A stretch of 37,167 nucleotides of DNA from a virus, in IMG/VR virus record IMGVR_UViG_3300020213_000064, positions 1 through 37,167 of that record; one strand, written 5' to 3'. Below the pieces are notes generated by a model. The model made no database searches, was not told where the DNA came from, and was given only the letters and a program-made list of their open reading frames with translations. The stretch's first letter is position 1. Every line of letters starts with the position of its first letter. A program made the position numbers and the translations under genes. Below are positions 24,278 to 32,126 of the stretch, piece after piece.

Positions 24278-25471
24278 TTATTTCCACTCGCCTGGATCGA
24301 TGCCTTGTTCCATCAGATCCACTCGCCGCTTTCTTTCCGCGGCTTGCTCGTCCATCGTCAGGTACGGCTTCTTGCGTGCCGTCTCATCTACTCTGACTTT
24401 GGGAGTGTCCAAAACTTGTTGAGGACCTAGCGGCTGTCCGCCCTTCATCCTGGCCAGGTAATACTTGCCGATCGCGTACATTACCGGTTCTCCGAGTATT
24501 CCTACCAGAGATTCCCCTGCCTTGACTACCTGGCTCATGTCCCCGCTTTTATTTGCTGCTGCGATTTGAGAGACGAAACTCTCAGTGAGAGAACTGACTC
24601 TCTCAATATTATCCTCTCTGACGAATTGCGCAAGCTGCTGCGGGGTGTACTCGATGCCCTTATCTAGGCCTCGCTCCATCCATTCCGCCATTTCCTTGGC
24701 GGTGTGGGCCGTCTTAGGCACGCCGCCCTGATCCAAAGCGGAGATAATTACCTTCTGGTAATGCTCGACGAATCCGTCGGCCTTGTCGTTCGTCTCTTTC
24801 TCCTGGGCGCTCTGACGGATCTGAGCCAGTTCCGCTTCCGCACGGTCGGCCCTCTCCTTGTGCTCGATCTGTTGTCGCTGCTCTGGCGGCATCAACTCGC
24901 GCTCAATCTTGGGCCGCAGCCATCCCTCTACTATTTCCCGCGCCTTTTCCTCGCCGTGGAGCTCAACGAGAACGTCCATACTCCCCTGTTTGAGAGCTTC
25001 CAGCGTCTGAGTAACCTTTTGCTCCATCGCCCGGGCCTGCTGGTCCCGAGTGGCCACCTCGCGGGCCTGATTCGCGATGTCCCGGTTCTTGAGCTGGTGC
25101 ATGATGCCCATCTGGACAAAACGCTTCGACTGCTCCGCGTCCAGCTCGTACTCCTTGCCGTTGACCGTATACTTTTCCTTGCCCGAGGCCTTAGTCTGTT
25201 GCTCCGCGTCGGCAGGAGCCACCTTCGTATTGGCCTCCTTCGAGCTGAGTCCCGCATTTCCCTGGGCTTTGTCGATAATGTCCGTCATCGAGGAAACGTC
25301 TTCGGTCTCGTCGGCGGCGGGCTCATTTATGCGCCACAGCGTCTCCTCTGCTTTCGATTCGAACTTCGGAACTACCTTCGGCGCAGGCTTTGGCGTGGCA
25401 CCGCCGGCGGAAGAAATTGGTACCGTGTTCGTGGACGTAGCGTTAATGGGCGCAGTTGAGACTTCAGACAT
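24278..25471 (-). CDS. Scaffolding protein
   Basis: This 397-residue protein is strongly charged and helical, with a low-complexity N-terminus (Pro/Lys/Glu), a Lys/Glu/Gln coiled coil (about 110-235, RDQQARAMEQKVTQTLEAL; REAELAQIRQSA-like repeats) and a basic C-terminal end (KPYLTMDEQAAERKRRVDL). Such features, between portal and capsid genes, are typical of phage scaffolds that direct capsid assembly and leave before packaging. A basic helix-loop at the end would contact the capsid protein. Confidence 0.75.
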   Translation of the reverse strand: MSEVSTAPINATSTNTVPISSAGGATPKPAPKVVPKFESKAEETLWRINEPAADETEDVSSMTDIIDKAQGNAGLSSKEANTKVAPADAEQQTKASGKEKYTVNGKEYELDAEQSKRFVQMGIMHQLKNRDIANQAREVATRDQQARAMEQKVTQTLEALKQGSMDVLVELHGEEKAREIVEGWLRPKIERELMPPEQRQQIEHKERADRAEAELAQIRQSAQEKETNDKADGFVEHYQKVIISALDQGGVPKTAHTAKEMAEWMERGLDKGIEYTPQQLAQFVREDNIERVSSLTESFVSQIAAANKSGDMSQVVKAGESLVGILGEPVMYAIGKYYLARMKGGQPLGPQQVLDTPKVRVDETARKKPYLTMDEQAAERKRRVDLMEQGIDPGEWK

Positions 25472-25474
25472 GCA

Positions 25475-27478
25475 CTAGGCTCCTTGAGGAATTCCACCCG
25501 TCTCCGGGTCGAACTGTTCTCCAGATAACGGATTCTTCGGCATCGTAGGCCCTGGCTGGCCTCCCGGCCCTGTCGGCGGTGGAGGCTGGCCTTCCATCCC
25601 GGGCGGGGCACCTTGCTCTGACGGTGCGCCACCATCCATCGGCATTCCCGGCTCGGGAGGCATCGGGAAGGGCGGATAGCCAAGGGCCATCAAAATAGCG
25701 GGATTCGTGTTTTGCCACACCATGACGTGTTCTTCGTAGTGAATTCTAGCGCGCTCAATCAGGGCTGGATCTTTTCGGTCGTCGGGGCTGGAGAAGATTC
25801 GAGCGTGCGTCTTCATATGGGCGATCGGGTCATCAACGAAGGATACCGGCGGGGTTTCACCTCGGATAAGGGCCTCGTTCTCTTCATCGATAGCCAAGCG
25901 GGAGTTGCGGTCCGGCTCCGTTAGGCTATCGAGCTGGCCTGTCTCTAGGATTTCCGTAATCTGTCCGCCGCTGGTTACGACGCCTGGAATCTCCATGTAC
26001 TTATCGAGTAGGGCCATTTTTCCAGCGGTCGTGTCCTTCATCGGGTTTGACTGGCGGCAGTACACCTTCTGGATGCCCTTAAACTCCTTCGAGCTGTAGG
26101 ACTTCATCATGTACTTATTGTTTTGGCCGATGATCATTCCCAATCGCTCTTCGTTCGCGAAATCCTGCGTCAGCATGACGATGTCATTCGCGCTGTCCTC
26201 GGTGAGCCGGTTTACCGAACGAACGAGCCCATTATTGAACTGAATCGCCATCGACTGGAGCAGCGCCATCGCCGCGCCGGAGAAGTCCTTGCCGCCCAGG
26301 TTACCTCGAGCAACGGAGTTTACTCCGCTGATGGCCTCCATTCGAGCGATGATGAAATTCAGTAGCGTGAACATCTCGGGCGGGAGCTTATTGAGGATCA
26401 GCACCTCGGGCTTCTCATCTGATTCGATGAGGTTCATCCCTTCGGCGAGCCGCTCAAAATCGAAGTTGGGAGAGGGCTTCGTCCAGATATTATTGACGCC
26501 GCATCCAGTCATGTTGGTGACCGCGCTTGAAATCATCGCGTCGACTACGTCTTGGAGGCCGAGCAGGTCGTTAGCGTTCGAGTACCCTAGAGAGCTCAAT
26601 ATCTGCTCCGTGGGGCAAATGCGATTGCCAGGGAGGCGTCGGTACGGGATAGGGCCATTGAAAAAATGCACGGTCGGTGAGGCGAACTGAAACATCCGGC
26701 CCGCTTTGAGGGCTGGGCTTCGGCGGTGATAGAAGGTCCACACGTCGATGTCCGGGCTGATTTGGTCGGAATCGTACTGCCAGTTATCTCCGAATCGGTA
26801 AATCGAGTCCTTCGTATTGTCCCTGGCGAGCCCGATGATAGCCTCGGCCTTGTCCGGATACTGCGCGGCCAGGTCGTACTTGTTCATCGGATCGCGGACC
26901 ATAATCCAGTCGCGTTGCCCGCCCTGAGGCTTACTGAAATCAATGACCACATCGAGCGGCGTGCGGGCACGGGATCGTATGTCTCCCTGACGAATAAGCT
27001 CGCCGGTCTCTTCATCACCGGCCACTTCATCGCCGAGCATTACGTCCCACTCGTTGAATACCCATCCTAGATCCATGATGAGTGATATCTCGGTTGCGGC
27101 GTGGTTGTTGTCGTCGATCTTTCCGTCTCGTCGGTAATACTCGATGACGCCCTTGGCGACGTAGGCATCAGCCTTTGCCTTAGAATCGGTATTAGTGCTG
27201 ACGGTTTCTACTGAAGGGCGGGACTGGAAAGCCAAGACGAGGAGGTGCTGTACCAGGTTTCGGTACTCGTTGGACATCAAAAGGGAAAGCTCGCCCTGCT
27301 TCCCGGATGGCGTGATGTAAGAGGAATTGTGGGCACCCCTCTGGCCGTAATAGGTGTCGTAAGCCAGCCGCCACCGGGCCAGCCTTCCAGAGCTTAAAAT
27401 CCAAGAGTAGTAGGCATCGATGCGGGCCTGGAGTTCAGCGGCAAGCCTATCGGGAGGTAGCGCGGCGAAGTATTCCAT
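25475..27478 (-). CDS. Portal protein
   Basis: This 667-residue protein is the size of P22-like portal subunits. The N-terminal region (about 1-150) has RLARWRLAYDTYYGQRG and LLMSNEYRNLVQHLLVLAF, typical of portal proteins, followed by DLGWVFNEWDV and the DVVIDFSKP and DWIMVRDPM strands of the clip and stem region. Helical segments near 370-430 (LNFIIARMEAISGVNSVARG) correspond to the wing/stem. The last 60 residues are Pro/Gly/Met-rich and probably unstructured. It forms the dodecameric DNA channel and terminase docking site. The gene is three bases from the scaffold. Confidence 0.85.
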   Translation of the reverse strand: MEYFAALPPDRLAAELQARIDAYYSWILSSGRLARWRLAYDTYYGQRGAHNSSYITPSGKQGELSLLMSNEYRNLVQHLLVLAFQSRPSVETVSTNTDSKAKADAYVAKGVIEYYRRDGKIDDNNHAATEISLIMDLGWVFNEWDVMLGDEVAGDEETGELIRQGDIRSRARTPLDVVIDFSKPQGGQRDWIMVRDPMNKYDLAAQYPDKAEAIIGLARDNTKDSIYRFGDNWQYDSDQISPDIDVWTFYHRRSPALKAGRMFQFASPTVHFFNGPIPYRRLPGNRICPTEQILSSLGYSNANDLLGLQDVVDAMISSAVTNMTGCGVNNIWTKPSPNFDFERLAEGMNLIESDEKPEVLILNKLPPEMFTLLNFIIARMEAISGVNSVARGNLGGKDFSGAAMALLQSMAIQFNNGLVRSVNRLTEDSANDIVMLTQDFANEERLGMIIGQNNKYMMKSYSSKEFKGIQKVYCRQSNPMKDTTAGKMALLDKYMEIPGVVTSGGQITEILETGQLDSLTEPDRNSRLAIDEENEALIRGETPPVSFVDDPIAHMKTHARIFSSPDDRKDPALIERARIHYEEHVMVWQNTNPAILMALGYPPFPMPPEPGMPMDGGAPSEQGAPPGMEGQPPPPTGPGGQPGPTMPKNPLSGEQFDPETGGIPQGA

Positions 27479-27481
27479 CGA

Positions 27482-27745
27482 TTACCTCTCGGGGCGAAAG
27501 CCCAGCTTCATTTTTAGTCCGGTGACTTCCTTACGGACTTCATCCTGAGATTCCTTGAGCTGGCTAAGGTCTTTGTACGCCTTCGATTCGGCGAGGCTCA
27601 TCGGCTTTGGACGAGACTCGATCCACATGAATAGAGCCACGAGGCCGGATGCGGCCACAAACTCAATGGAAGAGTGCCAGCCAGGGAAGATGCAAGACTT
27701 CAGCGCGGTGATTAATAAAATAGCCCAGGAATAATGAATTTTCAC
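27482..27745 (-). CDS. Small membrane protein with C-terminal coiled coil
   Basis: This 87-residue protein starts at GTG 27745, overlapping the previous stop (GTGA). Residues about 5-42 are hydrophobic (WAILLITALKSCIF; IEFVAASGLVALFMWIE), giving one or two membrane segments, followed by a charged coiled coil (LSQLKESQDEVRKEVTGL). The layout is like phage inner-membrane spanins or small holins, but its position upstream of portal is unusual for lysis genes. Function is uncertain. Confidence 0.6.
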   Translation of the reverse strand: MKIHYSWAILLITALKSCIFPGWHSSIEFVAASGLVALFMWIESRPKPMSLAESKAYKDLSQLKESQDEVRKEVTGLKMKLGFRPER

Positions 27746-27984
27746 GCGTCCACCTGATTTCGAGGGTCGATGAGATCGGCCGCTTTGGTCTGAGCGTACT
27801 CGAAGAAGTTCGGCGTGCCCACGGTCTTTCTCTCCACCACCTGATCGTCAATGATCGTGATGATCTCTGGCTGAAATGATGCGAACGTGTCGCCGGTCTT
27901 TGGATGGACCTGGATTATTCGGATGAACCGCTCCACAATTTGGGGCTTATCTTTCTTCTCAGCGGGAACACTTTTGACGGCCAT
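27742..27984 (-). CDS. Small hypothetical late protein
   Basis: This 80-residue protein has a basic start (MAVKSVPAEKKDKPQIVER), a beta-rich middle (FIRIIQVHPKTGDTFASFQ; IITIIDDQVVERKTVG) and a helical end. An AAAGGA site precedes the ATG. No family is recognised. It belongs to the small-gene set between the terminase and portal. Confidence 0.6.
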   Translation of the reverse strand: MAVKSVPAEKKDKPQIVERFIRIIQVHPKTGDTFASFQPEIITIIDDQVVERKTVGTPNFFEYAQTKAADLIDPRNQVDA

Positions 27985-28024
27985 TTTTGTCCTTTTTGGC
28001 GATTTTATCGCGTCACGTTACGAT

Positions 28025-28378
28025 TTAGCGCCTGGAGAGGAGAATACCAGAAGGCAACTTAAAAAACCCAGGCATCCTTTGATCTGCCTCTGGCTCGAAG
28101 CGAAAGGCGTTCATGGTCCGGCTAAAACTCCGCTTCTGCTCTTCCGTTGGTAGCGGGCTTCCTGTCATCTGGCAGGCGAGAGAAAGGGCATGGACGTAAG
28201 ATCCACCGGCTTCCTCATCCTCGTTTACCTCGTTGATGAGGAGCATGTCGGAGAATTTCATCGAGTGGGAGATCTGAATCACCTCTCTCGTCTCGCCGTC
28301 GTTGCACTTTATTTTTCGGCCCAGGCACTCGCTTAGGTGAAATCCGGATAGCGTAATCCCATCATCGGTCTCAAGCAT
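28025..28378 (-). CDS. Hypothetical protein of the terminase-portal accessory block
   Basis: This 117-residue protein starts at ATG 28378, where GGAGGA lies six bases upstream; the frame is open further upstream but that part is covered by two other coupled genes. It contains FHLSECLGRKIKCNDGET, an acidic INEVNEDEEAGGSY patch and a basic end. The start overlaps the stop of the 52-residue Cys-rich gene by eight bases. Function is unknown. Confidence 0.65.
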   Translation of the reverse strand: MLETDDGITLSGFHLSECLGRKIKCNDGETREVIQISHSMKFSDMLLINEVNEDEEAGGSYVHALSLACQMTGSPLPTEEQKRSFSRTMNAFRFEPEADQRMPGFFKLPSGILLSRR

Positions 28379-28529
28379 CGTCGTCCTCCTCATCCTGGCA
28401 CTCGAGGCAACGGATACAGTCAGCGCCGCAGCACCCATCTCCATCGTCTCCCCATGCCTTACCCGGATGCTCCGAGCACACCCATCCTTCACCTGAGCAG
28501 ACTTCGCAATCCTGAGTGTCATCGAACAT
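28371..28529 (-). CDS. Acidic Cys-rich zinc-binding protein, 52 aa
   Basis: This short gene encodes a recognisable phage/bacterial small-protein pattern: CEVCSGEGWVCSEHPGKAWG followed by a CCGADCIRCLEC block, about nine Cys and one His, and an acidic tail (QDEEDDDA). The consensus C-x2-C-x-G-x-G-W-V-C-x2-H-P is one I know from many small zinc-binding proteins without assigned function. An AGAGG site lies six bases before ATG 28529, and it overlaps both neighbours by 8 to 11 bases. Confidence 0.75.
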   Translation of the reverse strand: MFDDTQDCEVCSGEGWVCSEHPGKAWGDDGDGCCGADCIRCLECQDEEDDDA

Positions 28530-28779
28530 CGGGCACCTCTTTTTGCAGGACCATATCGGCCAAGGGCGGTATGCAATGTTTCCTCACGGAGGCGACGAGA
28601 AGGTCCCTATCGGACACCACGGACTTCAGGCAATTTAGAATTGCCTCGTTCGCCTCGGCGTACTTCATTCCCCTGGTGAGCATGTCGGGACCGAGCTTAC
28701 ATACCAGTTCGGAGAGTTCATTACAGATCGCTTCCACGCGGTCACATTCAGCGGCCAACGAATCGTACACTTCAATCAT
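28519..28779 (-). CDS. Small helical hypothetical protein
   Basis: This 86-residue protein starts at ATG 28779 with AGGAAG seven bases upstream. It is mostly helical (MIEVYDSLAAECDRVEAIC; YAEANEAILNCLKSVVSDR) with several Cys. The start overlaps the upstream stop by eight bases and the stop overlaps the next start by 11. No family is recognised. Confidence 0.65.
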   Translation of the reverse strand: MIEVYDSLAAECDRVEAICNELSELVCKLGPDMLTRGMKYAEANEAILNCLKSVVSDRDLLVASVRKHCIPPLADMVLQKEVPDVR

Positions 28780-29257
28780 ACGCCGCTTCCTGACGCGTCG
28801 CACGGACAGGTCCAGTTCCGTATAGCATCTTGAGATAGGAGAGCAAACGGTTAACACCTCTCACGTCGATTCGCTTGCCCGTATTATAGATTTCCCACCA
28901 GTTCGTATTCACCAGAGCGCCATACTCCATCCCTACTGCATTTTTCTTTTCACGCCATTCATAGGCCTGGAGCTTTCCATTGCCGGTCTGCTGAATGGTG
29001 AAGTGAGCGCCGGTGACCGCGTCTTTTATCTCGACGAAGTATCCGCAACCGTACACCCCTATCTCTCCCGTCACCATTGGCTCGTCCATATCGAGAGAGG
29101 CGAGGTAAGAGAAGGCCCGCCAGAGGTATTTGGTCGGCACGCCTTTGATGATGCATAGGCAGCGGAAGATGAGCCACTTTCTGATTGTGCTGAAGAAGTG
29201 AATGGCCGCGCCTACCGCGCCCTTAATCCTCCTCTTGGTTCTTCGTACTAACAGCAC
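28772..29257 (-). CDS. Hypothetical protein with basic N-terminus
   Basis: This 161-residue protein starts at GTG 29257 with an AAGGAG site. The first 40 residues are basic and hydrophobic (RRTKRRIKGAVGAAIHFF; KWLIFRCLCIIKG), possibly membrane-associated. The rest is alpha/beta with VTGEIGVYGCGYFVEIKDA and WWEIYNTGKRIDVRG. It overlaps the upstream gene by 35 bases. I do not recognise it. Confidence 0.6.
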   Translation of the reverse strand: MLLVRRTKRRIKGAVGAAIHFFSTIRKWLIFRCLCIIKGVPTKYLWRAFSYLASLDMDEPMVTGEIGVYGCGYFVEIKDAVTGAHFTIQQTGNGKLQAYEWREKKNAVGMEYGALVNTNWWEIYNTGKRIDVRGVNRLLSYLKMLYGTGPVRATRQEAAYD

Positions 29258-29486
29258 GCAGGATCTCCTTCACGTCTTTCTGTACCAGTTCAAGCGTGCG
29301 ACGAAGGGGGCCTAGCACTGCGTCGAAGTGGTTATGAGTGACGTAATCCTTATTGTCAGAACGGATAGCGTCAATGTCCTTTTCGGTTCGGCGTAGTTTT
29401 TCCTTCATTACCCCGTATCCTATACTCGAAGAGACGATTGAGCTGACAATCCCAATCGCGGCCGCCAGATCCCCGTCTATCTGCAT
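29223..29486 (-). CDS. Small membrane-anchored coiled-coil protein
   Basis: This 87-residue protein has one hydrophobic segment at about residues 6-26 (LAAAIGIVSSIVSSSIGYG) followed by a charged coiled coil (KLRRTEKDIDAIRSDNKDY; LRRTLELVQKDVKEIL). It resembles phage small membrane proteins sometimes annotated as holin or spanin-like, but the family role is unproved. A GAGGG site lies seven bases before the ATG. Upstream is an AT-rich stretch shared with the divergent moron promoter. Confidence 0.6.
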   Translation of the reverse strand: MQIDGDLAAAIGIVSSIVSSSIGYGVMKEKLRRTEKDIDAIRSDNKDYVTHNHFDAVLGPLRRTLELVQKDVKEILRAVSTKNQEED

Positions 29487-29533
29487 TACGCATCCCTCTT
29501 ATATTTTTTATTTAGATCGTTAAAAGTTTAGCA

Positions 29534-29561
29534 TTGAGCTGGATTTTAGGTTTCCAATAAT
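29534..29561 (+). promoter_or_regulatory. Candidate sigma70-type promoter for the + strand moron
   Basis: TTGAGC (29534-29539, four of six consensus bases) and AATAAT (29556-29561, five of six) are separated by 16 bases. The pair lies in an AT-rich patch upstream of a two-gene + strand insert and would start transcription about 30 bases before the gene's GGAGG site. Confidence 0.5.
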
Positions 29562-29600
29562 GAATGGACGCGAGTACATTTGCAGTCCTGGAGGTTTAAG

Positions 29601-29915
29601 ATGACGAAGTTTAACTCAAAATTGGTGACCATAGAGGCCGAGCAATTTATCCCGGAAAAGAAGCCCTGGCCCGATGGTGTTCAGGCCGGTGGTATGGAAG
29701 GAAAGAACGACAAGCCCACGCATTACATCGAGACACGCAGCGGTACAGCTGCCGTTGTGAGCGGTGACTGGATCATTCGCGAGCCAGACGGTAAGGGTGC
29801 GTACCCGTGCTGTGACGCTGTCTTTAATCAGAAATACGAGACGGGACCTAAGCTAAAGGTGGCGCACGACGAAGAGGTGCAAGCTCCGGAGAAAAAGAAA
29901 AAGGATCGCCGTTGA
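29601..29915 (+). CDS. PGDYG-like phage protein (moron gene 1)
   Basis: This 104-residue protein has the pattern of a common phage protein: KLVTIEAEQFIPE near the start, PWPDGVQ, HYIETRSGTAAVVSGDWII and YPCCDAVFNQKYE. The GDWII-x-PDGKGAYPC core is the recognisable part. Function of the family is unknown; it is common as an accessory gene. ATG 29601 has GGAGG seven bases upstream. The gene points opposite to its late-gene neighbours and has its own promoter, the hallmark of a moron. Confidence 0.75.
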   Translation: MTKFNSKLVTIEAEQFIPEKKPWPDGVQAGGMEGKNDKPTHYIETRSGTAAVVSGDWIIREPDGKGAYPCCDAVFNQKYETGPKLKVAHDEEVQAPEKKKKDRR

Positions 29916-30136
29916 AACTCATCGAGATAGTGAAGCTCATCCCGCTTCGTGATGAGACGGGAAAAGTTTACAAGTGGCAGGAAGAGCTCAATCTTGTCTC
30001 CCCGATGCAGGTTCAACGCGTACGCTTAGAGCCCAACGTCGATAAAGTGGTTCTAATACTGACGAACACGGAGCAGATCCTAATCGACGAAACGCTGAAA
30101 GAGTTCAACGAAAAGTTCATGATTGCTACGACGTGA
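29912..30136 (+). CDS. FlbD-like small protein (moron gene 2)
   Basis: This 74-residue protein starts at TTG 29912, inside the previous stop (TTGA), with AAGGAT about seven bases upstream. Its order of KWQEELNLVSPMQVQRVRLE, then DKVVLILTNTEQILIDET and KEFNEKF, resembles the small FlbD-type proteins of flagellar operons, in which an asparagine-led strand precedes a valine/threonine-rich strand and a short helix. The similarity is by pattern only and may be convergent. Together with the upstream gene it forms a two-gene moron. Confidence 0.6.
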   Translation: MKLIEIVKLIPLRDETGKVYKWQEELNLVSPMQVQRVRLEPNVDKVVLILTNTEQILIDETLKEFNEKFMIATT

Positions 30137-30156
30137 TTCATGGGGAAGTGGGAGAT

Positions 30157-30175
30157 GGAGATAAGGCCTATCTCC
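30157..30175. terminator. Weak hairpin between convergent moron and terL
   Basis: A perfect 7-bp stem (GGAGATA 30157-30163 with TATCTCC 30169-30175, 5-base loop) overlaps the terL stop codon and lies 20 bases after the moron stop. There is no U-run on either strand, so it may only slow transcription or act with Rho. Confidence 0.35.
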
Positions 30176-31694
30176 GCTTCGGAGGCCTCAGTCCCATCAT
30201 CTTCCTGAACTTGTCGCTGCGCTCCATCGTCTTTTCCTCGAGGTAATATTCTTCGTATGGCCTGCCAAATTCAGCGGGCACCGGGTTGGTTCTCGTGTCG
30301 ATATTGCGTATCAGATACATCAGAGCGGCGAATGCATCGAAGTGACCATAGGTGTCGGAGCGGTCGAAGTCCGTTTTTCGGTCGTTCCAGACGCCGAACT
30401 TAAGGCACCCTATCGTTTGACGGCACCTGGGATGCACCACCACGCGGCGGTTCTTCACCCATACGCGCACCTCGTTTACCATTTCCTCCCTGTATCCCTT
30501 GTCGGTAGCCTCGAAGTAGAGTCCCTCTAGTTTTGATAGGTCGGAGATTAAAAGCAGGTCCACGTCAGAGACGCGACGAATCCTAAAGTGGTGATTTGGT
30601 GCCACCATACGCCACCGCGTGCGGCCTTGGTCCACGGTTTTTTCTTTCTCCCAGCTTACGCCAAATCGGTCGGTCTCTCGGTCGCGGATTGCCTGGCCCA
30701 GGGACTCGGTGGTCATCTGCGTGCCGTTCATTACCACTTCATCGTGGATGAAGAGCTTCGCCTGCTTAAAGTCGTAATGAGCAAGCAGGCAGACGGTCAA
30801 ATCCCTGACGCCGATGTCGAGAGCATCGTATTTTTGATAGAACGTGAAGTAATCGTCCGTCTTAAATTCGTGGACCTGCCCGTGCTGCTCCCATTCGCCG
30901 CATAACGCAAAGTCGGGATCGACAAGATCGAGGGCCAGGGCCTCACGTTTCCACGCCACTGAGCCTGGTCCCTCAAGCTCCACCATAAGGGCCTGGATGG
31001 ATACCTCGTCAAAGCCTCCTCGGTAAATGTCGAAGTGGGCGTATCGTTCGTCCATCTCAGCTTTCGTGCTCATCGTCGTGAATTCATGGGCGGGAGTTTT
31101 CGCCGGGCTCGAGGCGACAATCATCTTCCTCCCTTTGACCACCTTACCGTCTTGGTTCATCAGCTGAGGCATCCCGACGTCTTGCACTACGTATTTGAGC
31201 CGATTCACCGTGCCACCTTCGTCGACGATGAATAGGTCGCACTCATCGCCGCGCAAAGCATCGGGATTGGAGTTATTGACGCCGTGAATAAATATCTCTG
31301 ATCCGGTAGAGGGGAATAGCCAGCGGCCACGCTCGAAGACGGGGCGCACCTCGGGAGGTGAGTCGGCGATAATCTTCATCATGATCGGCTCAATCAGAAT
31401 GCGGAGATTTTCTTGATGAGGCGCGGCAAATCGTACCTTTGCATTTCGTTTGCGCAGGCACACCATCACGGCGATGAGGCAAAGCAGGTAAGTTTTGCCG
31501 ATTCGTCGTGCGCACTTGAGCACGAAGAGCCAGCCAGGGGAGTCCCATAGTCGATCCCAGACTTCGCGCTGGAAGGGCTTCATCTTGTATCGCAGGTCCC
31601 CCTCTCGCCACCTATCGGCGACAAAGGCCGCTCGCAGGGCCTGGGCCTCAGTCTTGGTCAATAATGGGGGAGGAGATGAGCTTGAGGTGTTCAA
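30168..31694 (-). CDS. terL: Terminase large subunit
   Basis: This 508-residue protein is the DNA-packaging motor and nuclease. The ATPase part shows an atypical Walker A (CARRIGKT, 61-68), Walker B DLFIVDE (153-159) and a coupling motif IVASSPAKT (192-200). The nuclease part has ALDIG with D293 and a C-terminal GHFDAFAALMYL stretch with the last acidic residue. The ORF begins at TTG 31694 inside terS, without a visible ribosome site, so translation is probably coupled and the exact start is uncertain; TTG 31658 is an alternative. Adjacent small terminase and downstream portal complete the packaging set. Confidence 0.9.
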   Translation of the reverse strand: MNTSSSSPPPLLTKTEAQALRAAFVADRWREGDLRYKMKPFQREVWDRLWDSPGWLFVLKCARRIGKTYLLCLIAVMVCLRKRNAKVRFAAPHQENLRILIEPIMMKIIADSPPEVRPVFERGRWLFPSTGSEIFIHGVNNSNPDALRGDECDLFIVDEGGTVNRLKYVVQDVGMPQLMNQDGKVVKGRKMIVASSPAKTPAHEFTTMSTKAEMDERYAHFDIYRGGFDEVSIQALMVELEGPGSVAWKREALALDLVDPDFALCGEWEQHGQVHEFKTDDYFTFYQKYDALDIGVRDLTVCLLAHYDFKQAKLFIHDEVVMNGTQMTTESLGQAIRDRETDRFGVSWEKEKTVDQGRTRWRMVAPNHHFRIRRVSDVDLLLISDLSKLEGLYFEATDKGYREEMVNEVRVWVKNRRVVVHPRCRQTIGCLKFGVWNDRKTDFDRSDTYGHFDAFAALMYLIRNIDTRTNPVPAEFGRPYEEYYLEEKTMERSDKFRKMMGLRPPKRR

Positions 31695-32097
31695 TATACA
31701 CGTCCAGTTGAGATATTTTGTCCGTCAACTCGTCGGCACTGAGATGCTCGAAGGGGCGGAACGGTTCGCCCTGGGGGCCGCTCAGTTCCATCGCCTTGGC
31801 CACCGGTCCGATGAGACGGTCGAGGAGAAAGGTAATGCGATGTTGGTCCCCGGTGGCCAGTCCCTTTGCGATCACAGAGGCGACGAGAAGGGTGACGCTT
31901 GGAGTGCTTTCGTCGTTCATTACCTGCTTAAGCTCACCCTTGGTCAGGCGAAGGAGATTGTGGGCAATGCGTTCGAAGTCGTCACGCAGCATTTCACGGG
32001 CCTGGCGTAAATCCTCTGGGATTGGCTTTCTGCCTGGCCCGCCTGGATTTCCTGGCTCGAAGTTTCTTCCGCCGGTTTTCTTTCCGTCCCTGGACAT
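31648..32097 (-). CDS. terS: Terminase small subunit-like protein
   Basis: This 149-residue protein starts with a basic Gly/Pro-rich segment (GGRNFEPGNPGGPGRKP), like the DUF5681-type N-terminus of phage small-terminase-like proteins, followed by helical segments (REMLRDDFERIAHNLL; VTLLVASVIAKGLA). It overlaps terL by 47 bases and shares only a 29-base gap with the divergent ParB-like gene. There is no Shine-Dalgarno before ATG 32097, so it may be translated from a very short leader. It should recognise the packaging site. Confidence 0.75.
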   Translation of the reverse strand: MSRDGKKTGGRNFEPGNPGGPGRKPIPEDLRQAREMLRDDFERIAHNLLRLTKGELKQVMNDESTPSVTLLVASVIAKGLATGDQHRITFLLDRLIGPVAKAMELSGPQGEPFRPFEHLSADELTDKISQLDVYIEHLKLISSPIIDQD

Positions 32098-32118
32098 GGG
32101 ATGAGTGTGCCGTATACT
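32091..32118 (+). promoter_or_regulatory. Strong candidate promoter for the ParB-ABC-GNAT cassette
   Basis: TGGACA (32091-32096, five of six consensus bases) and TATACT (32113-32118, five of six) are separated by 16 bases. Transcription would begin near 32125, two bases before ATG 32127, giving an almost leaderless mRNA; no Shine-Dalgarno precedes that ATG. The -10 core GTATAC is palindromic, so the opposite strand also has a TATACG at the right distance for terS. Confidence 0.6.
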
Positions 32119-32126
32119 CGGAAATT

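Noticed and set aside
24704-25459. + strand frame of 251 aa
   Set aside because: It is antisense to the scaffold gene and Leu/Arg-rich, the expected shadow of a Glu/Gln-rich helical gene.
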